A DNA stretch of 64,000 bases from Paramylibacter kogurei (GTDB taxonomy: Bacteria > Pseudomonadota > Alphaproteobacteria > Rhodobacterales > Rhodobacteraceae): contig NZ_MDGM01000012.1 in the NCBI RefSeq assembly GCF_002742285.1, forward strand, positions 186,001-250,000, given 5' to 3'. The position numbers and the translations under genes were made by a program. The notes under the pieces are model-generated. The model saw only the letters and a program-made list of their open reading frames with translations. It was not told the DNA's origin and did not search any database. This document shows positions 1 through 9,494 of the stretch, piece after piece (the stretch's first letter is position 1; every line of letters starts with the position of its first letter).

Positions 1-220
1 ATCGCCACCCCGCATAGGTGGCCAATTGCATTGCCTCTGGCCCAGGTAACAACATGCTGAAATTCAACGCGTTCAGGAATTGGCGCTCAGTTAGCCATTG
101 ATTTTGTTCTACAATTTCGCGGTGCATCAAGGCGATTTGTGCCGCTGGTCCACCGAATGACAACAGGCCGATTTTTGTCCAAACACGGCTGGCCGTGCGC
201 AAGGTTGGGGTGGATGACAT
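1..220 (-). CDS. chrA: Chromate transporter ChrA, N-terminal part (cut by left edge)
   Basis: Only the first 73 codons are inside the window; the gene continues past the left edge. The start ATG is at 220-218. The translation carries the conserved start of the CHR efflux family: FGGPAAQIALMHRE (residues 21-34) and LLPGPEAMQL further on. CHR proteins export chromate across the inner membrane in antiport, driven by the proton-motive force. The start lies 5 bases after the stop of chrB, so the two form a chrB-chrA operon. Family assignment is firm from the motif; substrate is inferred from the family and the chrB neighbour. Confidence 0.85.
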   Translation of the reverse strand, partial: MSSTPTLRTASRVWTKIGLLSFGGPAAQIALMHREIVEQNQWLTERQFLNALNFSMLLPGPEAMQLATYAGWR

Positions 221-225
221 TTGAT

Positions 226-1041
226 TTAAACCTTGTTCTTTGCGTTTGGCCAATCATGCTTTTCGCCCGTGGCATCACGCGCCCAGCGATAAAAGCTGTC
301 GTATAATGTCATGCCCGCATCAAGTTGTTGGTGATCGTTGGAATACATGCGCGACAATCCAAGGGATGCCGCAACAAGACCTGCACATTCGGGGGCAAGA
401 TCATGGCGGTTGGTATCCGCGCCTCGAATGATGGTGGCAAGGCGATCAAGGGCAGGGGAATGGAGGTTAAAGTCATCGCAAAACGCATCAAAGCTGCACC
501 GATCATCGCGATGGGAAAAGTGGACGTTATCAATATCAAACGGGGTGGCGTTAAAACGTTCTGCGACGCCTGTAACTTCGGATGGGGACACGAACAAAAA
601 CTGTGCGTTTGGATCGATGAAACGGCGGATCAACCACGGACAAGCGATGCGATCAATCTTGGGGCGGTGGCGCGTGACCCAAATGCTATGCCCTTGTGGG
701 CCGCGCGGGATTGCGGCATTTTCGATCCGCAGTTCACCCGCATCACGCCATGCGTAATTCCCACCCGCGAGATATTCAGCGGCAATGCCATGTCCGCGCA
801 AAATGGCCGCCGTTCCTTGGGATAGTTTTTTGCCCTTTTGACAGATCACCACCACGGATTTACCCTGCAACGTGGGTACCAACGCGGCGATGTTGTCAAA
901 CAGATGACGTGTGGCGGTGGGGATCAGATAGGGATCAGCGTTAAAATCCGCGTCGATGGACACATCGATAAGGATCGGGCAATTGGGTGTGCCGATCAGT
1001 CGTGACAGTTTTGATATGCTAATTTCATTTGGCGATGGCAT
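226..1041 (-). CDS. chrB: Chromate resistance protein ChrB-like with rhodanese domain
   Basis: 271 aa. The longer open frame reaches back to 1293, but the start at 1041 is chosen because a GGAAGG ribosome binding site sits just upstream and similarity to the family begins there. The N-terminal third looks like a rhodanese (sulfurtransferase) fold ending with VVVICQKGKKLSQGTAAIL, with Cys in the active-loop position. The C-terminal half is the ChrB domain: WVTRHRPKIDRIACPWLIRR followed by HRDDRCSFDAF. ChrB proteins are described as chromate-responsive regulators or accessory factors for ChrA; this rhodanese-fused form is common in alphaproteobacteria. It precedes chrA by 5 bases. The exact role of this fused type is not established. 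Confidence 0.82.
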   Translation of the reverse strand: MPSPNEISISKLSRLIGTPNCPILIDVSIDADFNADPYLIPTATRHLFDNIAALVPTLQGKSVVVICQKGKKLSQGTAAILRGHGIAAEYLAGGNYAWRDAGELRIENAAIPRGPQGHSIWVTRHRPKIDRIACPWLIRRFIDPNAQFLFVSPSEVTGVAERFNATPFDIDNVHFSHRDDRCSFDAFCDDFNLHSPALDRLATIIRGADTNRHDLAPECAGLVAASLGLSRMYSNDHQQLDAGMTLYDSFYRWARDATGEKHDWPNAKNKV

Positions 1042-1219
1042 AGGCGCATCCTTCCTGTGGATTGGTTGGACACGAAACTTGGGCCAAAGCCTCTTGGGGT
1101 GTTCGTAAACCCCATAGCGTAAGTATGGCAAAGTGAATTGCCCCACGTCAAGCAATGTTGAAACTATTTTGCATGCCATTGCGTGTCTTCGAAAGAAGAC
1201 CAACAGAGAGGGAAGGAAA

Positions 1220-1621
1220 ATGAAAAAATTATTGATCAGTTTGACCATGATGCTCTGCATCGCATTTCCAATGCAGGCGCGAAATAATGACATCGAAAGC
1301 GTGATTAGCGATCAATTCAAAGCATTTCAGATGGATGATTTTGAGCGCGCATATGAATTTGCATCCCCCAATATTCAACGCATGTATGGCGATGTGGATC
1401 GGTTTTCACAGATGGTCACCAACGGATATCCCATGGTGCATCGCCCCAGCCGCATCGAGTTCAAAGAACAACAAGAAAAGGGCGGCGTGATTTACCAATA
1501 TGTTTATATCATCGATCAACAGGGGCGTGGTTTCATTGCGGAATATGCCATGATTGAAATGGAAAACGGATGGAAAATCAACGGTGTGGATATTCAGCGC
1601 AGCAAAGATATCGGGGTATAA
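1220..1621 (+). CDS. DUF4864 family secreted protein
   Basis: 133 aa starting MKKLLISLTMMLCIAFPMQA, a classical Sec signal peptide cleaved after about residue 20. GGAAGG lies 6 bases before the ATG, so the longer frame from 1133 is rejected. The mature part (DIESVISDQFKAFQMDDFERAYEF in outline, then FASPNIQRMYGD) has the alpha+beta NTF2/SnoaL-like pattern of DUF4864, a periplasmic family of unknown function frequent in Rhodobacterales. It stands alone, divergent from chrB. A 6-bp hairpin with a GAAA loop (1185-1200) lies in its leader. The function is unknown. Confidence 0.75.
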   Translation: MKKLLISLTMMLCIAFPMQARNNDIESVISDQFKAFQMDDFERAYEFASPNIQRMYGDVDRFSQMVTNGYPMVHRPSRIEFKEQQEKGGVIYQYVYIIDQQGRGFIAEYAMIEMENGWKINGVDIQRSKDIGV

Positions 1622-1726
1622 TCCAAAGCAGCGTACGGTGACATAAGCGGTTTTTAAATCCTTAACGATAAATTGCATTCAGATTTGCATGCATTGGCTT
1701 TGGCCAGATTATCAAAGGATTTTTCG

Positions 1727-4021
1727 ATGAATAAAGCAGTCACAGATGGCATTAATTTCACACCTGCACCGTTTGGTGATGGTCTTGATATGTGGTCGAG
1801 CGTGGATGGAACCCCCGGTTCGCCAACCTATGATGGGGCGACAAATGCAACCTTGATCGCAGCGGACGCTGATTTTGGCCTGTGTTTAGAAATGCAAAAA
1901 ACTCAAAGCGTTCAGCGCCTGCGATATATGGGGGAAATCCCGATGTTGCCTGGCTGTTATTTGCGCGTGCGTGTGCGTATCAAGGCGATCAGCGGGCAAA
2001 TGCCATCGGTGCGCATCGCAGGCTGGGCAGGGGGTGCAGGCGGGAGCCATGTATCAGGCGTTGATGAAACTGGGCCTCTGACGGCGCTTAGCGAATATGG
2101 CAAGGTGGAAACCATCGAGGCGATTATCGGATCGGGGTCGCGCACTGGCGTGGATATGGTTTGGGGTCGCGATCCGATTTACGGGCATTTTGGCATTGAT
2201 TTAACGGGCGCAGATGGCGGTGTGGTGCGCGTTGAAAATATCCGCATCGAGGATGTCACATCCGTGTTTCACCGCAATATGATGGATGTTGTTGATGTTG
2301 CCGATTACGGTGCGGTTGGCGATGGTGTGACCGATAATTCAAGCGCGTTCGAGGCCGCCGATGCAGATGCCAACGGGCGCGATATTTTGGTGCCAGCGGG
2401 CACATATTACATCGCGCAAACCATAACCATGAATAATCGCATTCGGTTTGAGGGGCATTTGGTCATGCCCGATGATGCGATTTTGCAATTGGCAAAGAAT
2501 TTCAATTTCAACATGTACGAAGATGCGTTTGGCGACGAAGAAATCGCGTTGAAAAAAGCGATTCAAGCGCTGTTTAACTATACCGATCACGAGGCATTGG
2601 ATCTGAACGGGCGCATTGTGCATCTAAGCGGGCCGATTGATGTGCATGGCGTTATTGGCAATCGCGATACATTTGGTACGCGCAAAGTTATTCAAAACGG
2701 AGAACTTTATGCATCAAACAACGACAATTGGGATATTGATACCGTCGTTGCATCTGCAAGCTATGACACCGATGATCCCTATACGCTAACCGATGTTCAA
2801 AATATCGCCAGCATCCAAATTGGATCACATATCGAGGGCAATGGCGTGGGGCGCGAAGTTTATGTGCGCGATGTGGATATTCCCAACAATACAATCACGC
2901 TGAGTCAGGCGCTTTATCGTGCGAATGCGAACCAAAATTACACGTTTACACGTTTCAAATACCTGTTGGATTTTTCAGGCTTTCATTCCATGCAACGCTT
3001 TGTTGTGGATGCAATTGATTTTCGCTGTAATAAATTTGCCAGTGCGATTTTATTGCCGCGAAATGGTAAAATTTTCCACGTCAAAGATTGTTTCATCACC
3101 AGCCCCAAAGACCGCGGGATCACATCGGTGGGGAATGGCTGTTCGGGGATTATGATTGATCGGTGCCAATTCCTATCTTGGGAACAAGACGAAGCGGTTG
3201 CAGATCGGGTGACGATTGGATTCAATATCAATGCGAATGATGCAAAAATTCGAGACAATCGCGCCACGCGGTTCAAACATTTTGGTATTGTTGGCGGCAC
3301 AGGTAATATCATTTCTGGCAACCACTTTTTCCAAGGTGATAACCAAGGAACATCTGATCGCACCGCTGGTATGATTTTTGCCGCCAAGGGTTTCAAAAGC
3401 ACATTCACCGGAAATTACGTTGATAATTGTTACCTGTCATGGACCAATGAACATTCGCCCCGCCCCGATGCAGATGATACATCATTTGGCCAATTAACGA
3501 TCACTGGTAATGTGTTCACCGGAAGTGGTACTGAAACTTGGTTTAGCTATATCCGCGTGAAACCTTATGGCACGGGGCAATATATTAGCGGCCTGTCGGT
3601 GACAGGAAACACGTTCAAACAATTTGGATCGGTTGATATTGATCGTGTTGAACAGGTGACAACGACATTTGCCGAATTGGACGGATCAAAAACCAAAAAC
3701 CTGATTTTTGCCGATAATCAATTTGCGCGGGTGAATTATGTGACGCAAAGCCCTGTGAATATCGAAGTGTCGCGCAGCAGCAATGGTTCGGTTTGGTCGG
3801 CGGATTTGGCGGATTACATGCCTTTTGGGCTACGTGCGCGCCATGTCACCGCTGTGGTGCCAGAGGGGCCGGTTCTAGGGTCGTCAGGTGCGGTTTACAC
3901 CATGCCCTATGCGTTGACGGAACTGGGAAGCAATAAAACACAGATCAGTTTGAATTGGTCACAGGCCGTGCGCGGCAAGGTGCGATGCGAAGTGCGCTGT
4001 GACGATCCGATCCAAGTTTAG
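1727..4021 (+). CDS. Right-handed beta-helix protein, pectate lyase / GH28-related
   Basis: 764 aa. ATG at 1727 follows AAGGA with 8-base spacing; the frame is open from 1673 but without a better start. Residues 1-190 form a beta-rich N-terminal domain (MNKAVTDGINFTPAPFGDGL) that I associate with Rhodobacterales proteins of this type. From about residue 195, VADYGAVGDGVTDNSSAF is the signature of the pectate-lyase-3/GH28-related superfamily, followed by beta-helix coils with many N-G-N/T turns (ISGNHFF, FTGNYVDN, ITGNVFTG, VTGNTF). Such folds bind or cleave polysaccharide. No signal peptide is visible, so export would need another route. Its stop shares four bases with the convergent gene downstream. 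Substrate unknown. Confidence 0.72.
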   Translation: MNKAVTDGINFTPAPFGDGLDMWSSVDGTPGSPTYDGATNATLIAADADFGLCLEMQKTQSVQRLRYMGEIPMLPGCYLRVRVRIKAISGQMPSVRIAGWAGGAGGSHVSGVDETGPLTALSEYGKVETIEAIIGSGSRTGVDMVWGRDPIYGHFGIDLTGADGGVVRVENIRIEDVTSVFHRNMMDVVDVADYGAVGDGVTDNSSAFEAADADANGRDILVPAGTYYIAQTITMNNRIRFEGHLVMPDDAILQLAKNFNFNMYEDAFGDEEIALKKAIQALFNYTDHEALDLNGRIVHLSGPIDVHGVIGNRDTFGTRKVIQNGELYASNNDNWDIDTVVASASYDTDDPYTLTDVQNIASIQIGSHIEGNGVGREVYVRDVDIPNNTITLSQALYRANANQNYTFTRFKYLLDFSGFHSMQRFVVDAIDFRCNKFASAILLPRNGKIFHVKDCFITSPKDRGITSVGNGCSGIMIDRCQFLSWEQDEAVADRVTIGFNINANDAKIRDNRATRFKHFGIVGGTGNIISGNHFFQGDNQGTSDRTAGMIFAAKGFKSTFTGNYVDNCYLSWTNEHSPRPDADDTSFGQLTITGNVFTGSGTETWFSYIRVKPYGTGQYISGLSVTGNTFKQFGSVDIDRVEQVTTTFAELDGSKTKNLIFADNQFARVNYVTQSPVNIEVSRSSNGSVWSADLADYMPFGLRARHVTAVVPEGPVLGSSGAVYTMPYALTELGSNKTQISLNWSQAVRGKVRCEVRCDDPIQV

Positions 4022-4587
4022 CCCGCGATTTCATCACATTGTAAATTGCCTGCTTGATCTGTCCAGCCAGATGAAATTTTGCCGGGTTTGGATTTGCTCA
4101 TCAATGTGATGAATTGCCAGTCACCCTCGTTCAGGTGAAGCCAGCCAAGCGTATCACCCGTGTCGATTACCGCCAGCACGGGTGATGTTTCGGTTTTATC
4201 TTTGTGTAGAACAATGGGTTTATCTGGTTGTGCGCCAAAGCAAACCTTTACATTGTCTTCGGTCGCGATGGGTTGGGTTAACAGACGCAAGCGCGATGCT
4301 TGATTATAAACGCTAATACTGGTTTGGGATTGATCAACTGCACATTCCAGCGCTTTGTCCTGTGCCCAAATTCGGGTGATGCGTTCTTGTAATGCAGGGG
4401 GCAATGCGGGATCGACACTGGTGCAGCCGTTATTGTCAAAAATCGCCTTGCCGAGCGTGGAGCCAAAGCAATAGCCATGCGCATCATAGATCACATTTCG
4501 CGACAACCACAGATCATCACAAACCGATTGCGCCCATGATGGGGCAGCGAAAAAGACCAGAGAAATAAGCACATAAAATTGTTTCAT
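4018..4587 (-). CDS. Secreted YARHG/DUF4453-like protein
   Basis: 189 aa with a clear Sec signal peptide ending PSWAQ at about residue 20. Directly after it, CDDLWLSRNVIYDAHGYCFG resembles the YARHG motif (W-x-x-RN-x-I-A/YDAxGYCF) of bacterial periplasmic proteins. The C-terminal part (LGWLHLNEGDWQFITLM) looks like a small SH3-like beta domain, which fits DUF4453. Four cysteines in the mature part suggest disulfides. Convergent with the beta-helix gene, sharing the tetranucleotide TTAG as overlapping stops. Function unknown; cell-envelope role inferred. Confidence 0.65.
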   Translation of the reverse strand: MKQFYVLISLVFFAAPSWAQSVCDDLWLSRNVIYDAHGYCFGSTLGKAIFDNNGCTSVDPALPPALQERITRIWAQDKALECAVDQSQTSISVYNQASRLRLLTQPIATEDNVKVCFGAQPDKPIVLHKDKTETSPVLAVIDTGDTLGWLHLNEGDWQFITLMSKSKPGKISSGWTDQAGNLQCDEIAG

Positions 4588-4621
4588 TATGAAAAGTTTA
4601 AATTAATGAATTTATATTGAT

Positions 4622-4645
4622 ACCTAGCTTTTCAGCTAGGTTTTG
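4622..4645 (-). terminator. Probable terminator hairpin after uvrB
   Basis: ACCTAGCT (4622-4629) and AGCTAGGT (4634-4641) form a perfect 8-bp stem with a 4-base loop, in the short gap between uvrB and the next minus-strand gene. The T run (TTTT) is better on the plus strand; on the minus strand the hairpin is followed by a mixed A/T stretch. It most likely ends uvrB transcription, but weakly. Confidence 0.5.
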
Positions 4646-4649
4646 TCAT

Positions 4650-6830
4650 TTAAAACCTGCGTTGCGTTTTCCCTTTGCGCACACGTGTGCCACCCTTGCC
4701 CGCCGAACTTCGCCCCGATTTTTTAATCGCGTCATCAACGGCGGCCTCGATCACCGATTGACGTGCCATTGGGTTTTCTGCCACGGCTAACTCCACCGCC
4801 TCTAGGCGTTTGACCTCGTCGCGGATGCGCGCGGCCTCTTCGAATTCGAGATTTTCAGCGGCTTTAAGCATATCCTTACGCAAACCATCCAGATGCGCTT
4901 GCAGGTTAGCGCCGATCAAATTGGCGGATTTCGTTTTGGCGGTGATGCGCGATTGATCGGTATCGGCACCAAAAACACCCTCTAACACATCTTCGACATT
5001 CTTTTTCACGGTCAGCGGTGTGATGCCATGTTCAATGTTATAAGCATGTTGTTTTTCGCGCCGTCGATTGGTTTCGCCCAATGCGCGTTCCATGCTGCCT
5101 GTGATGCGATCGGCATACATAATCACGCGCCCATCGGCGTTACGCGCCGCACGCCCAATGGTTTGTACCAATGATGTTTCAGATCGCAAGAAACCCTCTT
5201 TGTCCGCATCCAAAATCGCGACCAAGCCACATTCAGGGATATCCAACCCTTCGCGTAACAAGTTAATCCCGATCAACACATCAAATGCACCCAGCCGCAA
5301 ATCGCGCAGGATTTCGATACGTTCGATCGTGTCGATATCGCTGTGCATATAGCGCACGCGAATACCCTGTTCGTGCAAGTATTCTGTCAGATCCTCGGCC
5401 ATGCGTTTGGTCAGTGTCGTCACCAACACACGATTTCCTGCATCTGCAACAATGCGAATTTCATCCAGCAAATCATCGACCTGCGTTTCAACGGGGCGAA
5501 TTTCAACGGGGGGGTCAAGCAACCCAGTGGGGCGAATAATCTGTTCGGCAAAAACCCCGCCCGATTGTTCCAATTCCCATTTTTGCGGTGTCGCCGATAC
5601 GAACACCGATTGTGGGCGCATGGCATCCCATTCTTCGAATTTTAGCGGGCGGTTGTCCGTGCATGATGGCAAGCGAAACCCATGTTCGGACAAGGTGATT
5701 TTGCGGCTAAAGTCACCTTTGTACATGCCGCCAATTTGGGGGATGGATACATGGCTTTCGTCCGCAAAAACGATGGCGTGATCGGGGATGTATTCAAACA
5801 GGGTGGGGGGCGGTTCACCCGGTGCACGCCCTGTCAAATACCGTGAATAGTTTTCAATCCCGTTGCAAACGCCCGTGGCTCCCAACATTTCCAAATCAAA
5901 CTTGGTGCGTTGTTCCAAGCGTTGTGCCTCTAACAATTTTCCTTCGGCTTCGAATTGTTTTAGGCGTGTTTCCAATTCGGCCTTGATGCCGACCATGGCT
6001 TGGCTCATCGCAGGCCCTGGGGTGACATAGTGTGAATTGGCATATACGCGCACCTTTTCCAGCCGATCGGTTTTTTCGCCTGTGAGCGTGTCAAATTCGG
6101 TGATGCTTTCAAGTTCTTCACCAAAAAACGACAAGCGCCAGCCGCGATCATCAAGGTGCGCAGGCCAAAGTTCCAAGCTATCGCCGCGCACGCGAAATGT
6201 GCCGCGTGCAAATACCTGATCGTTCCGTTTATATTGCTGTGCCACCAGATCGGCCATGATTTGACGTTGATCGTAACTTTCGCCAACCAATAAATCCTGT
6301 GTCATGGCGGTATAGGTTTCAACGGAGCCGATGCCGTAAATGCACGAAACGGACGCAACAATGATCACATCATCACGTTCCAATAATGCGCGGGTTGCTG
6401 AATGGCGCATACGGTCAATCTGTTCGTTAATTTGGGATTCTTTTTCAATGTAAGTGTCGGATCGTGGGACATATGCCTCTGGCTGATAATAATCATAGAA
6501 GCTTACAAAATATTCGACCGCGTTTTCGGGGAAAAAGCTTTTGAATTCACCATAAAGCTGTGCTGCAAGCGTCTTGTTTGGTGCCAAGATAATGGCGGGG
6601 CGCTGTGTCGCCTCGATTATTTTGGCGACGGTGAATGTTTTACCCGTGCCCGTCGCACCCAATAGCACCTGATTTTGCGCACCCGCATTCAATCCACCAA
6701 CCAGTTCGGCAATGGCGGTGGGTTGATCACCTGCGGGTGAAAATTCGGAATGCAGGATGAATTTTTTCCCACCTTCCAGTTTATTTTTCTGGGCGCGTGG
6801 ATTTTGCGTGATGACTTCGGCTTGCGACAT
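4650..6830 (-). CDS. uvrB: Excinuclease ABC subunit B
   Basis: 726 aa, the usual length for alphaproteobacterial UvrB. UvrB is the damage-verifying helicase-like subunit of nucleotide excision repair; it is loaded by UvrA and then recruits UvrC. Visible motifs: [11 protein letters not shown] near residue 30, Walker A GATGTGKT (58-65), the beta-hairpin that clamps DNA ([20 protein letters not shown]), DESH Walker B box, helicase motifs V-VI ([22 protein letters not shown]), and a C-terminal UVR motif ([17 protein letters not shown]) that binds UvrC. The tail is basic ([14 protein letters not shown]). Transcribed alone, divergent from the complex I subunit gene. Confidence 0.98.
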   Translation of the reverse strand: MSQAEVITQNPRAQKNKLEGGKKFILHSEFSPAGDQPTAIAELVGGLNAGAQNQVLLGATGTGKTFTVAKIIEATQRPAIILAPNKTLAAQLYGEFKSFFPENAVEYFVSFYDYYQPEAYVPRSDTYIEKESQINEQIDRMRHSATRALLERDDVIIVASVSCIYGIGSVETYTAMTQDLLVGESYDQRQIMADLVAQQYKRNDQVFARGTFRVRGDSLELWPAHLDDRGWRLSFFGEELESITEFDTLTGEKTDRLEKVRVYANSHYVTPGPAMSQAMVGIKAELETRLKQFEAEGKLLEAQRLEQRTKFDLEMLGATGVCNGIENYSRYLTGRAPGEPPPTLFEYIPDHAIVFADESHVSIPQIGGMYKGDFSRKITLSEHGFRLPSCTDNRPLKFEEWDAMRPQSVFVSATPQKWELEQSGGVFAEQIIRPTGLLDPPVEIRPVETQVDDLLDEIRIVADAGNRVLVTTLTKRMAEDLTEYLHEQGIRVRYMHSDIDTIERIEILRDLRLGAFDVLIGINLLREGLDIPECGLVAILDADKEGFLRSETSLVQTIGRAARNADGRVIMYADRITGSMERALGETNRRREKQHAYNIEHGITPLTVKKNVEDVLEGVFGADTDQSRITAKTKSANLIGANLQAHLDGLRKDMLKAAENLEFEEAARIRDEVKRLEAVELAVAENPMARQSVIEAAVDDAIKKSGRSSAGKGGTRVRKGKTQRRF

Positions 6831-7225
6831 GAAAATGATTCCCAGACGGATAATGAATGCACAGGTTGCAACACTGATGTCCTAAAACACAAGTACCCTA
6901 GAAATAATGTGAATATTTAACCTGTTGTTAACCAAGTCGTTGCAAACCAAAGCTACAGAAGACGTAAACGAATACTGCATGATTAATTGGGTTAAATTTA
7001 TTTGGTACTGCAATTTTAATTGGTTTGTTCTGTTGCTCGGCTTGCAGAACCAGCGTGTTTTGTGACGCAAGCCGCGAAAAGTTACTGGTCAATTGTTTGA
7101 CCTACCCCACCCCTCACCTTAACAATTGGCCAGTAACACCCTTGGTGAAAACGCCAAGGAGTGCTTGATCAATTGCGCAGATTTGGCGATAAGCAGTGGA
7201 ATCATAACACAAAGGGTTTTGTTCA
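6831..7225. other. 395-base divergent intergenic region without a gene
   Basis: Separates the uvrB start (minus) from the NDUFS4-like gene (plus). It is AT-rich near uvrB and must hold both promoters. No credible ORF is seen. The right half holds two strong stem-loops (listed separately). AAAGGG at 7211-7216 is the ribosome binding site region for the gene at 7226. Confidence 0.7.
7081..7159 (+). other. Leader with competing stem-loops upstream of the complex I subunit gene
   Basis: A 17-base arm (7081-7097) pairs with 7121-7137 with one wobble and a 23-base pyrimidine-rich loop. The first arm can instead close a smaller perfect hairpin, GGTCAA/TTGACC (7087-7092 with 7097-7102, loop TTGT), so the two folds exclude each other. 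A second hairpin follows at once: CCTTGGTG (7140-7147), loop AAAA, CGCCAAGG (7152-7159). No U-run follows either one. The block ends about 66 bases before the ATG at 7226. It could be a cis-regulatory leader, a small RNA, or a short palindromic repeat element. Confidence 0.5.
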
Positions 7226-7537
7226 ATGACCGCGCGTATTTATCAGCCTGCTCGTAATGCAATGCAATCTGGCCAGGCGAAAACAAAAAATTGGATTTTG
7301 GAATATGCACCAGAAGAACCACGCGCCGTTGACCCATTGATGGGCTGGACAAGTTCAGGTGATATGGACAGCCAAATCAAATTAACATTTGAAAGCAAAG
7401 ATGCCGCAATCGCTTATGCGCAATCCAAAGGCATCGCATTTAGCGTTCAAGAACCAAAACCACGCAAACATAATGTTCGCGCTGGTGGATATGGCGAAAA
7501 CTTTGCCACCAACCGTCGTGGTGTCTGGACGCATTGA
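7226..7537 (+). CDS. Respiratory complex I accessory subunit, NDUFS4 type
   Basis: 103 aa. Contains the family signature DPLMGWTSSGDM (residues 36-47), FESKDAAIAYAQSKGIAF, and ends NFATNRRGVWTH. This matches the bacterial ETC complex I subunit / NDUFS4 (18 kDa) family found in alphaproteobacteria, outside the main nuo operon. It is an accessory protein on the peripheral arm near the NADH module and is thought to stabilise assembly. AAAGGG lies about 9 bases before the ATG. The gene is monocistronic, between uvrB (divergent) and tRNA-Arg, with an unusually structured leader. Confidence 0.92.
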   Translation: MTARIYQPARNAMQSGQAKTKNWILEYAPEEPRAVDPLMGWTSSGDMDSQIKLTFESKDAAIAYAQSKGIAFSVQEPKPRKHNVRAGGYGENFATNRRGVWTH

Positions 7538-7558
7538 TCAAATAACACAGGTTGTGCG

Positions 7559-7582
7559 AAAGGCGGATTTTGCCCGCCTTTA
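7559..7582 (+). terminator. Hairpin terminator after the complex I subunit gene
   Basis: AAAGGCGG (7559-7566) pairs with CCGCCTTT (7574-7581) around a 7-base loop, 22 bases after the stop codon. The T run is short (TTT), so efficiency is uncertain, but position and stem fit an intrinsic terminator. Confidence 0.6.
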
Positions 7583-7624
7583 ACCTTGAAAACAAACCCC
7601 AGCTATAGCAAAACTTCATCACAA

Positions 7625-7701
<77 letters not shown>

Positions 7702-7722
7702 TGATTTTGTACTGGGTTCTGA

Positions 7723-9408
7723 ATGTCATTTCGTAAATCTGCAAATTCTGCCACGCCTGATGTCGCCATCTATTTTCACAATGATGGGTTTGACCCCAAG
7801 AAAAACACATTAAACGGGCGGCGCATTGCGGGTGAATCGTTTTTGCGCGGATATATTCAACATGCCGGCGTGGATCGATTATGTGGTGCAGTAGATAATA
7901 AAACCCAAGGTGATGGTTTTCGTGAATTTGCAAAATCGCTTGGTTATGATGGCGAAGTTGTCACGCGCATTTTATCACGTCCGGGCCTGGCAGGGGATGC
8001 CAGTGTTTTAAACATGCCCGGTCCAAACCTGTCGGAACAGGCATGGCGGCGGCATCATTTGGGCGGACAGGCATTTTCGATCTGTGGCATAACACATACG
8101 ACGGCCACAAAACGCGTGATGCAGGGAATTTTTGATATGCGATCTGCGCCCGTTCTGGAATGGGATGGGGTGATTTGCACATCAAACGCGGTGAAAGCAT
8201 CGGTTGACTATCAATTCGATCAGGCGGATCAGTTTTTAAAACAACGATTTGGGAAACTGCCCGCACGCCCGCAAACCCCCGTGATCCCACTTGGTATCCA
8301 CACCAAGGATTTTGCGCGTGATGAAAACGCACGAAAATCATGGCGAGAGCGTTTGAATGTGGGGCCAGATGAAATTGTGGTTCTGACCATGTCGCGGCTC
8401 AATAGCTTTGGTAAATTTGATCCATTGCCGTTGTTTCAGGCGCTTGAAATCGCAGCAGGTAATACCACGCATAAAATTCATTTCCTTGCTGTTGGGCCGT
8501 ATAGCGATAATGTCACCCGTCGTGTGTTTGAAAATGGTGCGCGTAAATTGGCGCCAAGTGTCAAATATCACCACGTTGATGGCACCAAGGAACCCATGGC
8601 GATGGGGCTGTGGTCAGCGGGCGATGTGTTCACCCATCCTGTTGATAATATACAAGAAACATTCGGGCTTGCCCCTGTCGAAGCAATGGCCGCTGGATTA
8701 CCTGTTGTTGTGTCCGATTGGGATGGGTTCAAAGATACGATTACACCAGATGTTGGCGCACGTATCAGCACATATGGCCCCAAACAGGGCAGCATGCGCA
8801 TCGAAGCATTACGCCATTTCATGGGCACAGATAGCTATGCCCAATATATGGGGCAGGTAAGTTTTCAAACCTATATCGATGTCGCCCAAATGGCGGGTGT
8901 TTTTGCGCAATTGTTTAACGATCCAGCCTTACGCCAAAAAATGGGTACAGCGGGGCGCAAACGTGCGCAAATGATTTATGATTGGAAAAACGTGATCCCG
9001 CAGTATCAAGCGTTTTGGGCCGAATTGGATGCACGCCGTGTGCATCAATTGAATGAAAACTTTACCTATAAACCCCAAACCGCGCCTGTCGCGCTTGACC
9101 CAAGTACATTATTCGCAAGCTATCCAAGCGATGTTGCTGAATTTGGCGGGCGTGGATTTTGCGCAAATACATCCGATAACGCCAAGGAAACCGTGCTTGA
9201 TTTGGTGCGATTGCGCGAAATTCCCGCGCTAAAACGTGCATCCAGCAAGGCAGATAATTATGCGGCGGTGTTGGAATATATCCAAAACAACAAACGCGCA
9301 TCGTATGAATCCCTGCAACGCGGTGTTTTTGATATGGATGATGCGGTGTTGGACAAGTGTCTGATCTGGCTTTTGAAATACAACCTGATATCCATCGGCA
9401 AGGATTAG
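7723..9408 (+). CDS. Family 4 glycosyltransferase with C-terminal extension
   Basis: 561 aa. The GT-B fold donor domain is recognisable: VVLTMSRLNSFGKFDPLPLF, then the E-x7-E region ETFGLAPVEAMAAGLPVVVS (about residues 313-332), typical of GT4 retaining glycosyltransferases that move a sugar from a nucleotide donor. An N-terminal acceptor-type domain carries a CGITHT segment. About 130 residues follow the GT core (from about residue 430); I do not recognise that part. No signal peptide or membrane segment, so cytosolic. No polysaccharide cluster surrounds it. The ribosome binding site is poor and the start lies 21 bases after the tRNA, suggesting co-transcription with it. Acceptor unknown. 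Confidence 0.8.
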   Translation: MSFRKSANSATPDVAIYFHNDGFDPKKNTLNGRRIAGESFLRGYIQHAGVDRLCGAVDNKTQGDGFREFAKSLGYDGEVVTRILSRPGLAGDASVLNMPGPNLSEQAWRRHHLGGQAFSICGITHTTATKRVMQGIFDMRSAPVLEWDGVICTSNAVKASVDYQFDQADQFLKQRFGKLPARPQTPVIPLGIHTKDFARDENARKSWRERLNVGPDEIVVLTMSRLNSFGKFDPLPLFQALEIAAGNTTHKIHFLAVGPYSDNVTRRVFENGARKLAPSVKYHHVDGTKEPMAMGLWSAGDVFTHPVDNIQETFGLAPVEAMAAGLPVVVSDWDGFKDTITPDVGARISTYGPKQGSMRIEALRHFMGTDSYAQYMGQVSFQTYIDVAQMAGVFAQLFNDPALRQKMGTAGRKRAQMIYDWKNVIPQYQAFWAELDARRVHQLNENFTYKPQTAPVALDPSTLFASYPSDVAEFGGRGFCANTSDNAKETVLDLVRLREIPALKRASSKADNYAAVLEYIQNNKRASYESLQRGVFDMDDAVLDKCLIWLLKYNLISIGKD

Positions 9409-9494
9409 TCGAAACCAACCTTGTTTCGATAAACTTGTATCTGTGGCTCTCGTCCCTAGATATAAAGGGATAATTCAAAAGCGATGAGGGTATG

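Noticed and set aside
1091..1120. GGGGTGTTCGTAA next to ACCCC looked like the 5' part of a 6S RNA
   Set aside because: No matching 3' strand of the closing stem and no central bubble structure within the next 200 bases; the stretch is probably the chrB promoter region.
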